DNA from: Sanguibacter sp. HDW7
Lineage (GTDB): Bacteria > Actinomycetota > Actinomycetes > Actinomycetales > Cellulomonadaceae
DNA length: 64,000 nucleotides
NCBI RefSeq assembly: GCF_011300875.1
Contig: NZ_CP049862.1
Coordinates: 1,922,001 to 1,986,000 of the forward strand
Reading direction: 5' to 3'
Part shown: one piece after another, positions 14,985-25,018 of the stretch
Numbering within the stretch: position 1 is the first letter of the stretch
How the letters are laid out: each line of letters opens with the position of its first letter
The notes under the pieces: generated by a model
The model's input: only the letters and a program-made list of their open reading frames with translations
Told to the model about the DNA's origin: nothing
Databases searched by the model: none
Made by a program: the position numbers and the translations under genes

Positions 14985-17177
14985 TCAGGCGGTGACGAAG
15001 CCCTTGAGCCAGTCCATGAGCTCGGTGGCCTTCTCGGGCGTGTCCGCCTCGACGAACATCCGCAGGACGGGCTCGGTCCCCGAGAACCGGAGCAGGGCCC
15101 AGTTGTCGTTCTCGAGGAGGATCTTGGTGCCGTCGGTGTGGTCGACCCCGACGACGGGGTACGGACCGACGTGCGTGAGGGGCGTCGCCGCGAGGCGACG
15201 CGGAACCGCGATCCGCATGTCGGGGGTCGCCGGGACGCCGGCCTCCGCGGTGTAGAGGCGGCCCGTGATCTCGTAGATCATCTCGCGCAGCTCGGAGATG
15301 CGCTTGCCCGTGCGGGCGAGCATCTCGGCGACGAGGGCGCACGCGAAGATGCCGTCCTTGCCGAGGATCCAGCCACGGATGGTGAGGCCGCCCGAGGACT
15401 CGCCGCCGAGGACGGCGCCGATCTTCTCCATGCCGGCGGTGACGTGCTTGAAGCCGACCTTGCACTCGGCGGACTCCTCGCCGAAGTGCGCGGCGAGGCG
15501 GTCGAGCAGGTGCGTCGTCGCGATGTTGCGCACGACGCCGCCCTTCTCCCCGCGGACCTCGTGGAGGTACCAGTAGAGGAGCAGCAGGAGGTCGTTCGTC
15601 GAGATGTACTCGCCGGTCTCGTCGACGATACCGATGCGGTCGGAGTCGCCGTCGGTCGCCATGCCGAGGTCGTAGCGACCGTCGCCGTTCCTGATCATCT
15701 GGATGAGCGCCGAGAGCCGCTCGAGGTCCGGGGCCGGGGCCACGCCGCCGAAGAGCGGGTTGTGCGACGCGTGGATGAACTCGGCGCGCACGCGCATGTC
15801 GGTGAGGATCGTGCCGAGCGTCAGCTGCGACGTCCCGTACATGGGGTCGACGACGACGCGCAGGCCCGAGCCCCGCACCGCGTCGACGTCGATGATCTTC
15901 TCGATCGCGTCGACGTAGGGCTCGGTGAGCGTCCGGTCGACGACGACGCCGGTCCGGCGGGCGAGCGCGAGGTCGAGGGTGATGACGTCGGCTGCGCGCA
16001 GCTCGTTGGCCTCGTCCTGGAAGCGGTCGGTCTCGTCGTCGAGCGGCAGCGAGCCGTCGGCGCGGAAGACCTTCATGCCGTTCCACTCGGGCGGGTTGTG
16101 CGAGCTCGTGATGATGATGCCGTAGGCGGCGCCGAGGTAGGGCGCGGCGAACGTCACGAGCGGCGTCGGGACGTCGTCGGGCAGGAGCGTCACGGGGATG
16201 TTGTTGCCCGCGAAGACCTCCGCGGCGGCCTCGGCGGACTCGCGCGAGAGGAAGCGGCGGTCGCCGCCGATGACGACGCCGAGGTGGTCGATGCCCTTGC
16301 GGGTGGCCTCGTTGGCGATCGCCTGGCAGAGCTTGCGGACGTTGCCGAGCGTGTAGCCCTCGCCGATGACGGCGCGCCAGCCGCCCGTGCCGAAGACGAT
16401 GTGCGTGTCGGTGTTCTTGCGCGGCATGAAGAGGCGGCGCAGGACGATGTCGGCGGCGGTGTCGAGCTCGTCGCGGGAGTTGATGCCCTGGACCTCGTCG
16501 GTGTCGACGATCTTGTACGTGACGACCTTGGCGCCGTCGCCGATGAGGCGCCGGACGGCGACCGTGAGGCGGTGCTCGCCGGCGCCGGCGAGCGCGTCGA
16601 CCTCGGCGAGGATCGTCGCGGGGGCGGCGGCGTACGCGCCGACGTTGATCTCGTGGGCGTCGCCCGTCGCGTCCGTGAGGTCGGAGCGCTCGATGATCGC
16701 GGTGATGTGTCCGGCCTCGTCGCGTGCGACGCGGCCGTAGGGCAGCGGCTGCTCGACGACGGCGGTGAGGAGCGCGAGATCGGCGCCGAGCAGGTCGTGG
16801 CGGTTGAGGAGGCCGCGCAGCGACTCGGGACGCAGGAGCGGGGTGTCGGCGTACGCGACGAGGAGCGCGGAGGTGTCGGCGGGGATCGCGTTCCGCGCAC
16901 AGGTGAGCGCGTGGCCCGTGCCGAGCGGGGCGTCCTGCTCGACGTACGTGAGGTCGTCGCCGAGGAGCGCGCGGATCTCGGTGTCGCCCTCTGCGACGAC
17001 GACGACGATGCGGTCGGCCGGGAGGACGGCGCGGACGTTGGCGAGCGCGAGCTGGACGACGGTCGCGTCACCGAGGGTGCTCGTGAGCAGGGCGCGGGAC
17101 TCGGCGTCGGCCCCGGCGGCGAGGACGACCGCCGCGGCGGAGCCGGTCGGTGCCGCGTGCGGGGTGGGCTTGTGCAT
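14985..17177 (-). CDS. GlmU-like NTP transferase fused to phosphohexomutase
   Basis: A 730-residue fusion. Residues 1-250 resemble the GlmU uridylyltransferase domain: VVLAAG, QDAPLGTGHALTCA, YADTPLL, PYGRVARDEAG, EINVGAYA and EVQGINSR. The catalytic loop after LAAG is not the usual GxGTRM...PK. From about 251 a complete alpha-D-phosphohexomutase follows: phosphoserine loop TSSHNPPEWNGM (Ser near 359), metal loop ATDGDSDRIG, sugar-binding GGESSGGLTIRG and phosphate-binding RFSGTEPVLRM. It would convert the sugar-1-phosphate from the adjacent GH94 enzyme to the 6-phosphate and perhaps also activate it to UDP-sugar. I chose ATG 17177 because GGGAAG lies upstream; an ATG at 17213 would add 12 residues. 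An operator-like palindrome lies about 80 nt upstream. Confidence 0.82.
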   Translation of the reverse strand: MHKPTPHAAPTGSAAAVVLAAGADAESRALLTSTLGDATVVQLALANVRAVLPADRIVVVVAEGDTEIRALLGDDLTYVEQDAPLGTGHALTCARNAIPADTSALLVAYADTPLLRPESLRGLLNRHDLLGADLALLTAVVEQPLPYGRVARDEAGHITAIIERSDLTDATGDAHEINVGAYAAAPATILAEVDALAGAGEHRLTVAVRRLIGDGAKVVTYKIVDTDEVQGINSRDELDTAADIVLRRLFMPRKNTDTHIVFGTGGWRAVIGEGYTLGNVRKLCQAIANEATRKGIDHLGVVIGGDRRFLSRESAEAAAEVFAGNNIPVTLLPDDVPTPLVTFAAPYLGAAYGIIITSSHNPPEWNGMKVFRADGSLPLDDETDRFQDEANELRAADVITLDLALARRTGVVVDRTLTEPYVDAIEKIIDVDAVRGSGLRVVVDPMYGTSQLTLGTILTDMRVRAEFIHASHNPLFGGVAPAPDLERLSALIQMIRNGDGRYDLGMATDGDSDRIGIVDETGEYISTNDLLLLLYWYLHEVRGEKGGVVRNIATTHLLDRLAAHFGEESAECKVGFKHVTAGMEKIGAVLGGESSGGLTIRGWILGKDGIFACALVAEMLARTGKRISELREMIYEITGRLYTAEAGVPATPDMRIAVPRRLAATPLTHVGPYPVVGVDHTDGTKILLENDNWALLRFSGTEPVLRMFVEADTPEKATELMDWLKGFVTA

Positions 17178-17254
17178 CGTGGGTCTCGCTTCCCGTGCTC
17201 GGCCGTCGGACATCGGGGATGTCGGCGACCATCGGCGACCGCGTTCCGGCCTTT

Positions 17255-17269
17255 GTTAGGAAGCCTAAC
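17255..17269. promoter_or_regulatory. Operator-like palindrome before the mutase-GH94 operon
   Basis: GTTAGG-AAG-CCTAAC is a perfect 6-bp inverted repeat with a 3-nt centre. On the minus strand it contains TAGGCT (17267-17262), a plausible -10 box, so a bound repressor would block the promoter. The shape resembles operators of ROK-family sugar repressors in actinobacteria (from memory). A near copy lies at 58399-58414. Confidence 0.5.
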
Positions 17270-17377
17270 AGTCTTTGTGGCCCTCGCACAGACCCCTGCC
17301 GCGACACGCGGCGACAAACTCTCGCCGACCGGTAGCGTTGACCCGCGAACCCTCCCCGAGCACGGACGGACTCCCCC

Positions 17378-18364
17378 ATGACCAGCCCCCTGCGCATCGC
17401 GATCGTCGGCCACGGCAACCTCGGCCGCGGCGTCGAGGCCGCGCTCCTCAAGACCACCGACGCCGAGCTCGCCGGCATCTACACGCGCCGCGACCCCGCG
17501 ACCGTCGCACCCCTCACCGCAGGCGCGATCGTCCGCCCGCTCGACGCGCTCGAGGGCGACGCCGACGACATCGACGTCGCGATCCTCTGCGGCGGCTCAC
17601 GCAGCGACCTGCCCGAGCAGACGCCAGCGATCGCGCGCTTCCTGCCCGTCGTCGACTCCTTCGACACGCACGCGCGCATCCCCGAGCACTTTGAGCACGT
17701 CGACGCCGCCGCCCGTGCGGGCGGCAACGTCGCCCTCATCTCCGCAGGCTGGGACCCGGGCCTCTTCTCGATCAACCGCGTCTACGGCGAGGCGCTCCTG
17801 CCCGACGGCGACACGTACACGTTCTGGGGCCGAGGCCTCTCCCAGGGACACTCCGACGCGATCCGGCGCGTGCCGGGCGTCGCGGCCGGCATCCAGTACA
17901 CCCACCCGGTCGCCGCGGCCGTCGACGCCGTCCGCTCGGGAGCCCGCCCCGAGCTCACGACACGCGAGAAGCACACGCGCGAGTGCTTCGTCGTCCTCGC
18001 CGAGGGCGCCGACGCCGACGCGGTGCGCGAGGCGATCGTCACGATGCCCGACTACTTCGCCGACTACGACACGACCGTGCGCTTCATCGACGCCGACGAG
18101 CTCGCGCGCGACCACGCCGGCATGCCCCACGGCGGCTTCGTCATCCGCGCGGCGGAAACCTCCGACGGCACCAACCAGGTCGTCGAGTACTCGCTGCGCC
18201 TCGACTCCAACCCCGAGCTCACCGCGAGCGTGCTCGTCGCCGCAGCACGCGCCGTCGCCCGCCTCCAGGCGCGCGGCGAGGCGGGCGCCATCACCCTGCT
18301 CGACGTGCCGCCCGCGCTGCTCTCGCCGCGCTCGGCCGCCGAGCTGCGGCGCGACCTGCTCTGA
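17378..18364 (+). CDS. ddh: meso-diaminopimelate dehydrogenase
   Basis: A 328-residue NADPH-dependent enzyme of the single-step dehydrogenase branch of lysine and peptidoglycan synthesis; it aminates tetrahydrodipicolinate directly to meso-DAP. The Rossmann start is RIAIVGHGNLGRGVEAAL. Substrate-binding and family blocks are AILCGGSRSDLPEQTP, SAGWDPGLFSINR, FWGRGLSQGHSDAIRRV, MPHGGFVIRAAETSDG and the C-terminal SNPELTASVLVAAARA. Length matches characterised Ddh proteins (about 320-330). A TAGCGT box at 17333-17338 gives a ~35-nt leader. It is divergent from the mutase operon and convergent with the mycoredoxin gene, with a hairpin between them. Ddh is patchy among bacteria, and its presence implies that peptidoglycan here contains DAP or that lysine is made this way. 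Confidence 0.92.
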   Translation: MTSPLRIAIVGHGNLGRGVEAALLKTTDAELAGIYTRRDPATVAPLTAGAIVRPLDALEGDADDIDVAILCGGSRSDLPEQTPAIARFLPVVDSFDTHARIPEHFEHVDAAARAGGNVALISAGWDPGLFSINRVYGEALLPDGDTYTFWGRGLSQGHSDAIRRVPGVAAGIQYTHPVAAAVDAVRSGARPELTTREKHTRECFVVLAEGADADAVREAIVTMPDYFADYDTTVRFIDADELARDHAGMPHGGFVIRAAETSDGTNQVVEYSLRLDSNPELTASVLVAAARAVARLQARGEAGAITLLDVPPALLSPRSAAELRRDLL

Positions 18365-18385
18365 GGCTCGCACGGTTCTCGGACG

Positions 18386-18421
18386 CGAACGGCGACCCCT
18401 CGTGCGAGGGGCCGCCGTTCG
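18386..18421. terminator. Bidirectional hairpin between ddh and mycoredoxin
   Basis: CGAACGGCG...CCCCTCG pairs with CGAGGGG...CGCCGTTCG (18386-18402 and 18405-18421) with a 2-nt loop and a small internal mismatch; located between two convergent genes. Confidence 0.6.
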
Positions 18422-18510
18422 TGTATCAGAGGTGGTCCGAGCGCCACGCCTACACCGTGGACGTCGTGCTCACCGGTCGGGTCGCGCTCGGCGCGAACGT
18501 CGTGCTCGGC

Positions 18511-18750
18511 TCAGCCGCGTACCTTGGCGAGCAGCTCGGGGTTCGAGGGCTCGACGAGGTGGGTGCCGTCGTCGAAGACGATGACGGGGATGTTCTGACG
18601 GCCCGCGATCTCGATCGCGCGGTCGCGCGCGGCCTCGTCGTGCTCGACGTCGACGTACGTGTACGCGACGCCCTCGCGGTCGAGAAGCGCCTTGGCGCGC
18701 GTGCAGTCGCCGCACCAGTCGGCGCCGTACATCGTGATGCTCCCGGACAT
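18511..18750 (-). CDS. mrx1: Mycoredoxin (glutaredoxin-fold)
   Basis: A 79-residue glutaredoxin-like protein with the active site YGADWCGDCTRAK near residues 8-20. The C-x-x-C core CGDC followed by TRAK is characteristic of actinobacterial mycoredoxin 1, which reduces mycothiol mixed disulfides on proteins. The cis-Pro motif is NIPVIVFDDGTHLVEPSNPELL. The start ATG at 18750 has GAGGAGG about 6 nt upstream; the open frame extending to 19131 is spurious and overlaps the CDF gene. Its presence implies that the organism uses mycothiol. It may serve the AhpE-type peroxiredoxin encoded at 27463-27924, since Mrx1 recycles AhpE in mycobacteria. Confidence 0.9.
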   Translation of the reverse strand: MSGSITMYGADWCGDCTRAKALLDREGVAYTYVDVEHDEAARDRAIEIAGRQNIPVIVFDDGTHLVEPSNPELLAKVRG

Positions 18751-18889
18751 CTTTCCTCCTCGGGTCGTCGTGCGCCCGTCCGCACGGACGGGCACCTCCT
18801 CCCACGGTACGGCGTCCCCGCGCGAGCGCAGGTGTGGCGCCTGACGCGGGCCCGACCGCGCTGGTGCGGCCCATCCGTGCCGGAGGGGC

Positions 18890-19819
18890 TCAGCCGTGCC
18901 GGTGGGGCTCGTGGGCGGCATGGTCGGCCGTCTCGATCTGGAACGTCGAGTGCTCGAGCGACACCGGGAAGTGCGTCGCGACACACTCGGCGAGCCGGTG
19001 GAGGATCTCCGGGGCGTGCCCCGTGCGGAAGCAGTCGTCGTCGACGACGACGTGCGCCGAGATGACCGGCAGCCCCGTCGCGACGGTCGACGCATGCAGG
19101 TCGTGGACGTCCACGACGTGGTCGACGCCAAGCATGTGCTCGCGGACGACGGCGAGGTCGAGGCCGCGCGGCGTCTGCTCGAGGAGGATCCCGCCCGCCT
19201 CGCGGAGGATCGTCACGGCGCGCGGCACGATGAGCGCGGCGATGAGCAGGCCTGCGAGGGCGTCGGCCTGGAGCCAGCCCGTCGTGCGGATGACGATCGC
19301 GGCGACGATGACACCGACGGAGCCGAGCGCGTCGTTGACGACCTCGAGGAACGCGGCACGCATGTTGAGGTTCGCGCCGCGGCCTGGGGCGAGGACCGCC
19401 ATGGAGACGAGGTTGCCGACGAGGCCGACGACGCCGAAGACGAGCAGCTCGGTCGGGGCGATCTCGGGAGGCGCCCACAGCCGCTTGACGCCCTCGACCG
19501 CCGCGTAGACGCCGACGGCGAGGAGGACTGCCGCCTGCGCGAGCGCCGCGAGCACCTCGACGCGTCGGAAGCCCCAGGTGAGGCGTTCTGTCGGCGGGCG
19601 CGCCATGAGCGTCGCCGCGACGAGCGCGACCGCCAGACCGCCAGCGTCGGTGAGCATGTGGGCCGTGTCCGTGAGGAGTGCGAGGCTCCCTGTGAGGATC
19701 GCTCCGACAGCCTGCGCGACGAGGACCGTCGACGTGATCGCGAAGGCGATCGCCAGGCGGCGGCGGTGGCCCGACGCCGTCGGGTCGCCCGCGTGGCTGT
19801 GCGCGTGGTCGTGCGCCAT
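18890..19819 (-). CDS. Cation diffusion facilitator metal exporter
   Basis: A 309-residue CDF antiporter that exports divalent metals (zinc, cadmium or cobalt type) in exchange for protons. Six membrane helices are visible between about residues 20 and 205. The transport-site residues are HMLTDAGG (HxxxD in helix 2) and VNDALGSVGV in helix 5, so the site is the His/Asp type of the Zn/Cd-preferring group. Both termini are His-rich: MAHDHAHSHAGD and DHAAHEPHRHG. The cytosolic C-terminal domain includes the VHDLHASTV and ISAHVVVDDD segments typical of the family. It lies 1 nt after the ArsR regulator gene, so expression is under that metal sensor. Confidence 0.92.
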   Translation of the reverse strand: MAHDHAHSHAGDPTASGHRRRLAIAFAITSTVLVAQAVGAILTGSLALLTDTAHMLTDAGGLAVALVAATLMARPPTERLTWGFRRVEVLAALAQAAVLLAVGVYAAVEGVKRLWAPPEIAPTELLVFGVVGLVGNLVSMAVLAPGRGANLNMRAAFLEVVNDALGSVGVIVAAIVIRTTGWLQADALAGLLIAALIVPRAVTILREAGGILLEQTPRGLDLAVVREHMLGVDHVVDVHDLHASTVATGLPVISAHVVVDDDCFRTGHAPEILHRLAECVATHFPVSLEHSTFQIETADHAAHEPHRHG

Positions 19820-19820
19820 C

Positions 19821-20183
19821 TCAGCCCTCCTCCGGCCGGACGAGGTGCGTGCACAGGCTCACGCGCGCACCGGTCGCCGCCAGGAGGTCCTCGGCCGCGC
19901 GCAGGAGCGCCGCGAGCGGCGGGGCGGCGGCGAGGCTGAGGACGGTCGAGCGACCCTCGGGCCTCGCGGCGACGAGCCCGCAGTCGCGCAGGCACGCGAG
20001 GTGCTTGCTCACGGTCGACTGGGCGAGCCCGAGGTGCTCGACGAGGTCGCGCACCCGGTGCTCGCCCGTCGCGAGGTGCTGGAGGATCGCGAGGCGCGTC
20101 GGGTCCGAGAGCGCGTCGAAGAGGTCGGCGTACGTCGCGGTGGCCGCGGCGTCGACGTCGGCCACGAGATGATTCATCGTCAC
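19821..20183 (-). CDS. ArsR/SmtB metal-responsive repressor, CmtR-like
   Basis: A 120-residue winged-helix repressor. The DNA-recognition region is LGLAQSTVSKHLACLRDCGL. Two cysteines in HLACLRDCGLV match the alpha-4 Cys pair that binds Cd(II)/Pb(II) in mycobacterial CmtR. A third Cys in VSLCTHLVR near the C-terminus could complete the site as in CmtR. The protein should release DNA when such metal is bound and derepress the CDF exporter that follows. The GTG at 20183 fits a leaderless start (TAGGAT 6 nt upstream); the ATG at 20177 is an alternative, 2 codons shorter. A 20-bp perfect inverted repeat covers the promoter and start. Confidence 0.88.
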   Translation of the reverse strand: MTMNHLVADVDAAATATYADLFDALSDPTRLAILQHLATGEHRVRDLVEHLGLAQSTVSKHLACLRDCGLVAARPEGRSTVLSLAAAPPLAALLRAAEDLLAATGARVSLCTHLVRPEEG

Positions 20184-20214
20184 AGAGCGATCCTATCGCT
20201 CTGTGACGATGAAT
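20172..20214. promoter_or_regulatory. 20-bp palindromic operator over the arsR promoter
   Basis: Arms 20172-20191 and 20195-20214 are perfectly complementary with a 3-nt centre; the core is CACAGAGCGAT/ATCGCTCTGTG. On the minus strand TAGGAT (20198-20193) at the centre is the -10 box of the regulator, so binding would shut off the operon. Symmetry and position fit an ArsR-family autoregulatory site. Confidence 0.75.
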
Positions 20215-20222
20215 GCTAGGGG

Positions 20223-22958
<2,736 letters not shown>

Positions 22959-23101
22959 GCGTTTCATCCTCTCCCGCCGGACGCCGACGCGCCACGGCCT
23001 TCGGTCCCCTCGACGTACACCGGCGCGTGCTTCGCTCCCGGCCAGTGGTGGGTCCCTTCCCACGGGTCGTCGGTCCCGACGTGCCACACCTCACGTCGAC
23101 G

Positions 23102-23107
23102 TACCCT
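23102..23107 (+). promoter_or_regulatory. -10 box of pdxY, leaderless start
   Basis: TACCCT lies 6 nt before the GTG start of pdxY, with no ribosome-binding site between. Confidence 0.45.
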
Positions 23108-23113
23108 TCAGGG

Positions 23114-23965
23114 GTGAAGATCCTCTCGATCCAGTCCTCGGTCGCATACGGCCACGTCGGCAACTCCGCGGCAGTGTTCCCGCTGCAGCGCATCGGCGTC
23201 GAGGTCATGCCGGTCCACACCGTGAACTTCTCCAACCACACGGGCTACGGCGCGTGGCGCGGACCGCTCATCGCCCCCGAGGACGTCCGCGAGGTCGTCA
23301 CGGGCGTCGAGGAGCGCGGCGCGTTCGCCGACACGGACGCGGTCCTCTCCGGCTACCAGGGCGGCGAGGGCATCGCCGACGTCATCCTCGACGCCGTCGC
23401 CCGCGTCAAGGCCGCGAACCCGGCCGCGCTCTACGCGTGCGACCCCGTCATGGGCAACGCCAAGAGCGGCTGCTTCGTGGCGCCCGCGATCCCCGTCCTC
23501 CTGCGCGACCGCGTCGTGCCCGCGGCGGACATCATCACGCCCAACCAGTTCGAGCTCGGCTTCCTCACGGGCACCGAGCCCGACACGCTCGAGTCGACCC
23601 TGGCGTCGGCGGACCTCGCCCGCGCGATGGGCCCGTCGGTCGTCCTCGTGACGAGCGTCGAGCGCCCCGACCGCGAGCCCGGCACGATCGAGATGCTCGC
23701 CGTGACGCCCGAGGGCGCGTGGATCGTCACGACCCCGCACCTGCCGTTCAAGGCCAACGGCTCGGGCGACGTCACCGCCGCGCTCTTCACCGCGCACTAC
23801 GTGCGCACCCGCGACGCGGCCGACGCGCTAGCGCGCACGACGTCGTCGGTGTTCGACCTCCTGCGCACGACGCACGAGTCCGGTCGCCGTGAGCTCGAGC
23901 TCGTCGCGGCGCAGGAGTTCTACGCGCACCCGCAGCTGCAGTTCGAGGTGCGCCAGGTGCGCTGA
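23114..23965 (+). CDS. pdxY: Pyridoxal kinase
   Basis: A 283-residue ribokinase-superfamily kinase that phosphorylates pyridoxal to the coenzyme PLP in vitamin B6 salvage. The N-terminus KILSIQSSVAYGHVGNSAA is the PdxY/PdxK signature. Others are the vitamin-binding VHTVNFSNHTGYG, YACDPVMGNAKSGCFV, ITPNQFELGFLTG and the anion-hole/catalytic block FKANGSGDVTAALF with the catalytic Asp. The GTG start agrees with PdxY alignments and with the leaderless promoter. The longer frame from 22880 overlaps the divergent ATPase gene. A strong hairpin follows. Confidence 0.93.
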   Translation: MKILSIQSSVAYGHVGNSAAVFPLQRIGVEVMPVHTVNFSNHTGYGAWRGPLIAPEDVREVVTGVEERGAFADTDAVLSGYQGGEGIADVILDAVARVKAANPAALYACDPVMGNAKSGCFVAPAIPVLLRDRVVPAADIITPNQFELGFLTGTEPDTLESTLASADLARAMGPSVVLVTSVERPDREPGTIEMLAVTPEGAWIVTTPHLPFKANGSGDVTAALFTAHYVRTRDAADALARTTSSVFDLLRTTHESGRRELELVAAQEFYAHPQLQFEVRQVR

Positions 23966-23982
23966 CCGCGCGCTCCCGACGA

Positions 23983-24029
23983 ACTGTGGGGGCTCCTGCA
24001 CACGATCCGTGTGCAGGAGCCCCCACAGT
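23983..24029. terminator. Bidirectional hairpin between pdxY and monooxygenase gene
   Basis: Perfect 22-bp stem (23983-24004 and 24008-24029) with a 3-nt loop, between convergent genes. Confidence 0.8.
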
Positions 24030-24040
24030 CGTCCCGGGAC

Positions 24041-25018
24041 TCAGGCGAGAGCCTCCGCGAGCAGCTCGATGCTGCGCACGCGCGCCCTAAGCTCCGGCAC
24101 CTGGTGCGCGACGATGATCTCGTCGGCGCCCGTCCGCTCGAGGAGCTCGCCGACGTAGCCGCGGACGTCGGCGACCTTGCCGACGGCGCTCACGGACATC
24201 ATGTGCCGCACACGCTCGCCGTGGGAGCCGTCGAGGATCGTCTCGACGTCAACGTCCGAGAGCTCGGCACCCGGCCGCAGCACGAAGCGCCGCACGCGCT
24301 CGCGCAGCACGGCGCGGAACGTGTGCGCCGCCTCGGCAGCGTCGTCGGACGCGACGACGTTCGCCGCGACGATCGCGTACGGCTCGGGGCAGGCCGCCGA
24401 CGGGCGGAAGCTGCGCCGGTAGGTGGCGAGCGCCACGTCGAGGGCGTCGGGCGCGAAGTGCGACGCGAACGCGTACGGCAGCCCGAGCCGGGCCGCCAGG
24501 TTCGCACCGAACAGCGACGAGCCGAGGATGTAGAGCGGCACCTTCGTGCCGCGGCCCGGATACGCGTTGACGGCCTCGGTCGGAAGACCGTCGCCGAGGT
24601 AGGAGGCGAGCTCGACGACGTCCGTCGGGAAGCGCTCGGAGTCCTCGGGCCTGCGCCGCAGCGCGGCGAGCATCGCGAGGTCGCCGCCCGGCGCACGCCC
24701 GAGGCCCAGGTCGATGCGACCCGGGTGGAGCTCGGCGAGCGTCCCGAACTGCTCGGCGATCGCGAGCGGCGAGTGGTTGGGCAACATGACGCCGCCCGCC
24801 CCGAGGCGGATCGACGAGGTGTGCGCGGCGACGTGCCCGACGAGCACGGCCGTCGCCGACGAGGCGACCGCCTGCATGTTGTGGTGCTCGGCGTACCAGA
24901 CCCGGTGGTAACCGGCCGCCTCGGCGGCGCGCGCCGCCGGGACGACCTCGGCGAGGGCCTCACGCACCGTGCGGCCGGGCGCCGACGTGGCGAGGTCGAG
25001 CATCGAGAAGCGCGTCAT
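24041..25018 (-). CDS. Luciferase-like flavin monooxygenase family protein
   Basis: A 325-residue member of the bacterial luciferase-like group 1 (LLM) family. It starts FSMLDLATSAPGRT and contains the conserved blocks YHRVWYAEHHNMQAVAS, GAGGVMLPNHSPLAIAEQFG, HPGRIDLGLGRAPGGD and YILGSSLFGANLAARLGLPY. These are typical of the MsnO8/YtmO-like subgroup, which uses reduced FMN from a partner reductase. The substrate is unknown and no flavin reductase gene is adjacent. Its ATG overlaps the stop of the upstream acetyltransferase gene (ATGA), so the two are one operon. Confidence 0.9.
   Translation of the reverse strand: MTRFSMLDLATSAPGRTVREALAEVVPAARAAEAAGYHRVWYAEHHNMQAVASSATAVLVGHVAAHTSSIRLGAGGVMLPNHSPLAIAEQFGTLAELHPGRIDLGLGRAPGGDLAMLAALRRRPEDSERFPTDVVELASYLGDGLPTEAVNAYPGRGTKVPLYILGSSLFGANLAARLGLPYAFASHFAPDALDVALATYRRSFRPSAACPEPYAIVAANVVASDDAAEAAHTFRAVLRERVRRFVLRPGAELSDVDVETILDGSHGERVRHMMSVSAVGKVADVRGYVGELLERTGADEIIVAHQVPELRARVRSIELLAEALA

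Noticed and set aside
12582-17381. A 1599-codon open frame on the plus strand
   Set aside because: It lies antisense to the GH94 and mutase genes, is made almost only of Arg, Asp, Val, Ala and Gly, and has no family features; it results from GC-biased codons.
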